From: Methylothermaceae bacterium
Lineage (GTDB): Bacteria > Pseudomonadota > Gammaproteobacteria > Methylococcales > Methylothermaceae
Length of the DNA stretch: 64,000 nucleotides
NCBI GenBank assembly: GCA_026981855.1
Contig: JALSIB010000037.1
Coordinates: 1 to 64,000, forward strand
Direction of reading: 5' to 3'
The notes under the pieces were generated by a model. That model saw only the letters and a list, made by a program, of their open reading frames with translations, was not told the DNA's origin and did not search any database. Shown here in pieces: positions 60,767-64,000 of the stretch; positions within the stretch are counted from its first letter, which is position 1, and each line of letters starts with the position of its first letter. Made by a program: the position numbers and the translations under genes.

Positions 60767-61915
60767 ATGGAGATCCGCCAGACCCTGCTGGCCCTGGTGG
60801 GCCGCACCGGCCCAACGCCACAGGACGGCCGGCCTCTGCCGCCCCTGCAACCGGGCCAGCGGCTGGAAGCCTGGGTGACGGCGAGGCAGTCCGCCACCCA
60901 GGTGGTGTTGCAGGTCGAGGGAAAAAAACTGGTGGCCGAGACCGCTTTGCCATTGCGCGTCGGCGATCGGCTGTCGCTGGAAGTCGTGGACAACGGGGGC
61001 AAGATACCTCAGCTGAAGATTCTCGAACAGGGCGCCTCGCTCACCCTCCAGACACTACGCTCGGTGCTTCCCAAGCAGGAACCGCTCATCCAGGCATTGC
61101 GCTTTCTGGCGGCAACCCGCGGGACCGAACCGGCTCCACCCGGCTCCGTCACCGACCGGCTTGCCACCTTGATCACCACCCTTCCCCAACGCTCCGACCT
61201 GGTCCACCCCCAGCGGCTCAGACAGGCGATCCAGCAAAGTGGATTGTTTTACGAGGCAAGCCTGTCACACCCGTCACCCTCCACGCCGGCACCCGGCTCC
61301 CTGGATCTGAAATTCCAATTGCTGCAGTTGGCCCGGCTCATCGGCCGCACGCCCGCCGGCGCTTTCCCCAAAAACCGCCACCCCGCCACCTCGCCGGCCG
61401 GGCGAGAAGAGCCCCTCGCCCAGCCTGGCGCCAACCCGGCAGCAGAGGCACTGGAAAGCGTTTCCGCCAAGGTCTCCGCCGCCCTGTCGCGGCTGGTACT
61501 CAATCAGCTGGCCTCCCTGCCCGTGCCGGAACATCCGGCACTCCTCTGGCATCTGGAGTTACCGCTGCGAAACGGCGATCAACTGGAACCGTTCAAGCTG
61601 ACGATCGAAGAGGAAAGGACGAAAACCGCCGCCGGGCGGTCCTCGACCCAATGGTCGGTGTGGGTCGAAATGGCGCCCCCCCGTCTGGGGAACATCCGGA
61701 TCAAGCTGACCCTGCGGCAGAATCAGGTGAGCGCCTATCTTTGGAGCGAGTCCCCCCGCACCCGTGCGCTGTTCCAACGGCATCTGGAAACCCTGGGCCA
61801 GAACCTGCGCGCCCGGGGGCTCGAAACGGACCGGATACAGACACTCAAAGAACCCCCGCAAAGCCCCCCACCGCTTCCGGTGTCCGACGAACCCCTCGTG
61901 GACGAAAGCATATGA
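60767..61915 (+). CDS. FliK C-terminal-like protein
   Basis: A 382-residue protein with a basic, proline-rich middle and a C-terminal part (about residues 265-360: HPALLWHLELPLRNGDQLEPFKLTIEEE; PRLGNIRIKLTLRQNQVSAYLWSESPRTRALFQRHLETLGQNLRARGLE) that matches the Flg_hook domain of FliK. The N-terminus (VVLQVEGKKLVAETALPLRVGDRLSLEV) looks like a beta-barrel module. It is a second FliK-type protein besides the one at 7.1-8.6 kb. Its stop overlaps the FlhB-like gene (ATGA), suggesting the two work as a pair. Confidence 0.75.
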   Translation: MEIRQTLLALVGRTGPTPQDGRPLPPLQPGQRLEAWVTARQSATQVVLQVEGKKLVAETALPLRVGDRLSLEVVDNGGKIPQLKILEQGASLTLQTLRSVLPKQEPLIQALRFLAATRGTEPAPPGSVTDRLATLITTLPQRSDLVHPQRLRQAIQQSGLFYEASLSHPSPSTPAPGSLDLKFQLLQLARLIGRTPAGAFPKNRHPATSPAGREEPLAQPGANPAAEALESVSAKVSAALSRLVLNQLASLPVPEHPALLWHLELPLRNGDQLEPFKLTIEEERTKTAAGRSSTQWSVWVEMAPPRLGNIRIKLTLRQNQVSAYLWSESPRTRALFQRHLETLGQNLRARGLETDRIQTLKEPPQSPPPLPVSDEPLVDESI

Positions 61916-62199
61916 AAGACGACGCACCGCTCAATCCGCTGGATTTGGCCGTGGCGCTCCACTACGACGGCGAGTCCCCCCCCCGGGTCACGGCAAAGGG
62001 GCGGGGCGAACTGGCCGAAAGGATTCTGGCGCTGGCCGAAGAAAACCAGATCCCGCTCCATGCCGACCCGCAACTGGCGAAGGTGTTGAGCCGGGTGCCG
62101 CTGGGCGGGGAAATTCCCACGGAACTTTATGTCGCCGTGGCGGAGGTGATCGCGTTCGCCTACTGGCTGGAAGGGAAAGACAAAGCGAGCCACCGGTAG
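61912..62199 (+). CDS. FlhB C-terminal-domain-like protein
   Basis: A 95-residue protein related to the cytoplasmic domain of FlhB: LDLAVALHYDGESPPRVTAKGRGELAERILALAEENQIPLHADPQLAKVLSRVPLGGEIPTELYVAVAEVIAFAYWL. Real FlhB self-cleaves at NPTH; here the equivalent place reads ALHYDG, so no cleavage is expected and no membrane part is present. Such stand-alone proteins (often called FlhX or FlhB2) occur beside FliK-like genes in gammaproteobacteria. Its stop abuts the convergent DUF2802 stop. Confidence 0.88.
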   Translation: MKDDAPLNPLDLAVALHYDGESPPRVTAKGRGELAERILALAEENQIPLHADPQLAKVLSRVPLGGEIPTELYVAVAEVIAFAYWLEGKDKASHR

Positions 62200-62592
62200 T
62201 CAGTCATCATTCCGGTGCATCCTGATCAACAGCGCCGCCTCCTCCCTGGTCAGGCCGCATTCATCTACCAGATCATCGACTCCCGCCCCTTGCCCAATCC
62301 TTTCGATAGCCTCCTGATAAGAATGCATTTCCTGGCCGACCGACCGGGCCATTCCCTGAGCCCATTCGTGCATTTCACCGATGCTGCGGCCAAGATCCAG
62401 CAAGCGTTCATCCACCCGGATCGCCGCGGCGCACAGACCGGCGATGTCCAGTTGCTGGTGCTGTTGACAATGAAGATATTCGTGCAGCCGTTTCTCCATT
62501 TCCCGCTGCCGTCGCCATATCCAGGCCACCGCCCCAGCCTGCAAGGCCATGATGCCTATCAATGCAAACAAGACAAGCGGATGGATATTCAT
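62200..62592 (-). CDS. DUF2802 protein of the motility cluster
   Basis: A 130-residue protein with one N-terminal membrane helix (PLVLFALIGIMALQAGAVAWIWRR), a coiled-coil region and a C-terminal helical end (GAGVDDLVDECGLTREEAALLIRMHR). DUF2802 genes are found at the end of chemotaxis/motor clusters of polar flagellates, but the function is not known. ATG 62592 starts at the membrane helix. It is 11 bases after motD. Confidence 0.8.
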   Translation of the reverse strand: MNIHPLVLFALIGIMALQAGAVAWIWRRQREMEKRLHEYLHCQQHQQLDIAGLCAAAIRVDERLLDLGRSIGEMHEWAQGMARSVGQEMHSYQEAIERIGQGAGVDDLVDECGLTREEAALLIRMHRNDD

Positions 62593-62603
62593 GCCATGTC
62601 CCG

Positions 62604-63398
62604 TCACGGTACAGGCGCTTTTTCCCGCTCCCCGGCCATCGCCTGAAAGCGGGACATGTGCCTGGCCTGGAGAACCATCACTACCCGCCGGTTGCGGTTG
62701 CGGCCCTGGGGAGTCGAGTTGTCCGCGACCGGGTGGTGCGGGCCATAACCGACCGCCGCCAGCCGCTTCGGGGACACGCCCAAGGCGGCCAGGCGCCGTA
62801 CCACGCGGGCGGCGCGGGCGGCCGAAAGCTCCCAGTTGGAGGGGAAGCGGGCGGTATGGATCGGCACGTTGTCGGTATGGCCCTCGATGACGACCGGATT
62901 TCCCGGCATTTCCCTGACGATTTCGGCCAGCTTCCCCAACACCGCGTCGGCGCCCTTTCCCAGTTCCGCGCTGCCGCTGGGAAACAGAAGGCTGCTTTTC
63001 ATTTCCACCACCACCCAGAACCTGTGGTGCTCCACCGCCACCAGATCCTCGTCGATGTAAGGCGCCAGGACTTCTTCCAGTTGCTCGCTCATCCGTTCCA
63101 GCATCGTCACCTCCTCCACCCCGCCATCGAGGATCGAGGACGAATGAAGCGACCGGGGTATCTCGCCCGTCTGAATCGGGTCCTTGACCCGCAGCGGGCT
63201 TTCGTTTTGCTGCTTGAAAACCTTCTCCAGGGATTCCGCCAGCACTTTGTATTTCCCCGCGTTCAGGTTCGACAAGGCGTACATCACCACGAAGAAGGCG
63301 AACAACAGGGTGATGAAGTCGGCGTAGGACACCAGCCAGCGTTCGTGATTGGTCTCGCCCTCCGGTTCGCGGCGGTGCCTGGACAACCGGCCCTTCAC
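62604..63398 (-). CDS. motD: Flagellar stator protein MotD (MotB family)
   Basis: MotD is the peptidoglycan-anchored half of a proton-driven stator unit. The 264-residue protein starts with a positively charged segment (KGRLSRHRREPEGETNHERWLVSYADFITLLFAFFVVMYALSNL), in which the Asp of YADFIT is the proton-carrying residue. The C-terminal OmpA-like domain follows (VIEGHTDNVPIHTARFPSNWELSAARAARVV). The start overlaps motC by 4 bases. The name MotD rather than MotB follows the MotC/D clusters of Pseudomonas, with a DUF2802 gene next. Confidence 0.93.
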   Translation of the reverse strand: MKGRLSRHRREPEGETNHERWLVSYADFITLLFAFFVVMYALSNLNAGKYKVLAESLEKVFKQQNESPLRVKDPIQTGEIPRSLHSSSILDGGVEEVTMLERMSEQLEEVLAPYIDEDLVAVEHHRFWVVVEMKSSLLFPSGSAELGKGADAVLGKLAEIVREMPGNPVVIEGHTDNVPIHTARFPSNWELSAARAARVVRRLAALGVSPKRLAAVGYGPHHPVADNSTPQGRNRNRRVVMVLQARHMSRFQAMAGEREKAPVP

Positions 63399-64000
63399 GT
63401 CAGAAATCCCTTGAGCTTCAATTCCACGTTATGGGGATTTTCCCCCTCGGCGATGGCGAGAATCCCCTCGAGCATCAATTCCCGCGCCACCCCCAACGCT
63501 CTGACATGGCTCTTGAGCTTGTTGGCCACCGGCAGAAACAACAGATTGGCCAGTCCGACGCCATAGATGGTGGCGACGAAAGCGATGGCGATCCCCTGTC
63601 CCAGACGCTCGGGATCGGTGAGGTTCTGCATCACCTGGATCAGCCCCAGAACCGCTCCCATGATCCCCAGGGTCGGCGCATAGCCCCCCATCGCCTCGAA
63701 AATCCGGGCGCCGGAGAGCGCCTGGCGCTCCTTGGTGATCATCTCCAGTTCCAGGGCCTGGCGGATCGTTTCCGTCTCGTTGCCATCGACCAGAAGCTGC
63801 AACCCCTTGCGAACGAATCCATCCCTTTCCCGCTCGATCTCGTTTTCCAGTCCCAGCAGCCCTTCTTTCCGGGCCAGGATGCTCCATTGGACGATTTTCC
63901 CGATCTGCCGTTCCAGATCGATGGAGGGAGGCCTGACGATCCAGGCGGTCATCTTGAGTCCGTGCCAGAACAGGCGGGGCGGCGTTTGCAACAAGATGGC
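63395..64000 (-). CDS. motC: Flagellar stator protein MotC (MotA family), partial
   Basis: The partner stator subunit that contacts FliG. Only the last 201 residues are in the window; the frame stays open to the right edge (AILLQTPPRLF at the end), where about 50 residues of the usual start are missing. Visible parts are the WSILARKEGLLGLENEIERERD loop with charged residues and the two last membrane helices (APTLGIMGAVLGLIQVMQN; GIAIAFVATIYGVGLANLLFLPVANKLK), as in MotA. An internal TTG near 63994 is not the real start. Confidence 0.92.
   Translation of the reverse strand, partial: AILLQTPPRLFWHGLKMTAWIVRPPSIDLERQIGKIVQWSILARKEGLLGLENEIERERDGFVRKGLQLLVDGNETETIRQALELEMITKERQALSGARIFEAMGGYAPTLGIMGAVLGLIQVMQNLTDPERLGQGIAIAFVATIYGVGLANLLFLPVANKLKSHVRALGVARELMLEGILAIAEGENPHNVELKLKGFLT

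Overview
The window is GC-rich chromosomal DNA of a polarly flagellated gammaproteobacterium. The evidence is the FlrA/FlrB/FlrC (FleQ/FleS/FleR) sigma-54 flagellar hierarchy, MotC/MotD-type stator genes followed by a DUF2802 gene, a full-length-style RNase E paired with RluC, CbpA/CbpM and MetR/MetE. The genus cannot be fixed from sequence alone. No rRNA, tRNA, CRISPR array, prophage or insertion sequence was seen.

Layout. 1-3.5 kb: an ELM1-family gene, then a sulfotransferase/glycosyltransferase pair reading the other way. 3.5-7.1 kb: rluC and rne, divergent around a 377-bp leader. 7.1-18.6 kb (minus strand): flrA, flrB-flrC, fliE-F-G-H-I-J and fliK, with good sigma-54 promoters before flrB, fliE and fliK. 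18.8-28.2 kb (housekeeping): a CNNM/CorC-type protein, a double-FHA protein, cca, a DUF2007 protein, cbpA-cbpM, a methyltransferase, and divergent metR/metE. 28.3-48.5 kb: a large cell-surface region. It holds a GT4-sulfotransferase-sulfotransferase operon, an RTX repeat protein with a type I secretion exporter whose operon starts with another sulfotransferase, a GT2 gene, a methyltransferase, and a minus-strand operon of glycosyltransferases, a sulfotransferase and a KpsM/KpsT-like ABC exporter. 48.6-49.4 kb: a HepT/MntA-type toxin-antitoxin pair with a frameshifted hepT. 49.5-56.0 kb: a suf Fe-S assembly operon (Rrf2 regulator, sufB, sufC, sufD, sufS, sufU, Rieske protein) with a RelE/Phd-type toxin-antitoxin pair embedded between sufB and sufC. 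56.1-59.8 kb: an RlpA-like gene, prfB with its programmed frameshift, lysS and a cupredoxin. 59.9-64 kb: an HDOD protein, a FliK-like protein and an FlhB C-terminal-like protein, converging on DUF2802, motD and a truncated motC that runs off the right edge.

How the parts work together. The flagellar genes form a textbook cascade: FlrA with sigma-54 would switch on flrBC, and FlrC the basal-body genes. The surface region carries five sulfotransferase-family genes in all (counting the one at 1.6 kb), several glycosyltransferases, one ABC polysaccharide exporter and one RTX protein with its own exporter. This suggests a sulfated glycan and an RTX-type surface layer or adhesin made together. A family of short GC-rich palindromic repeats is scattered between genes.
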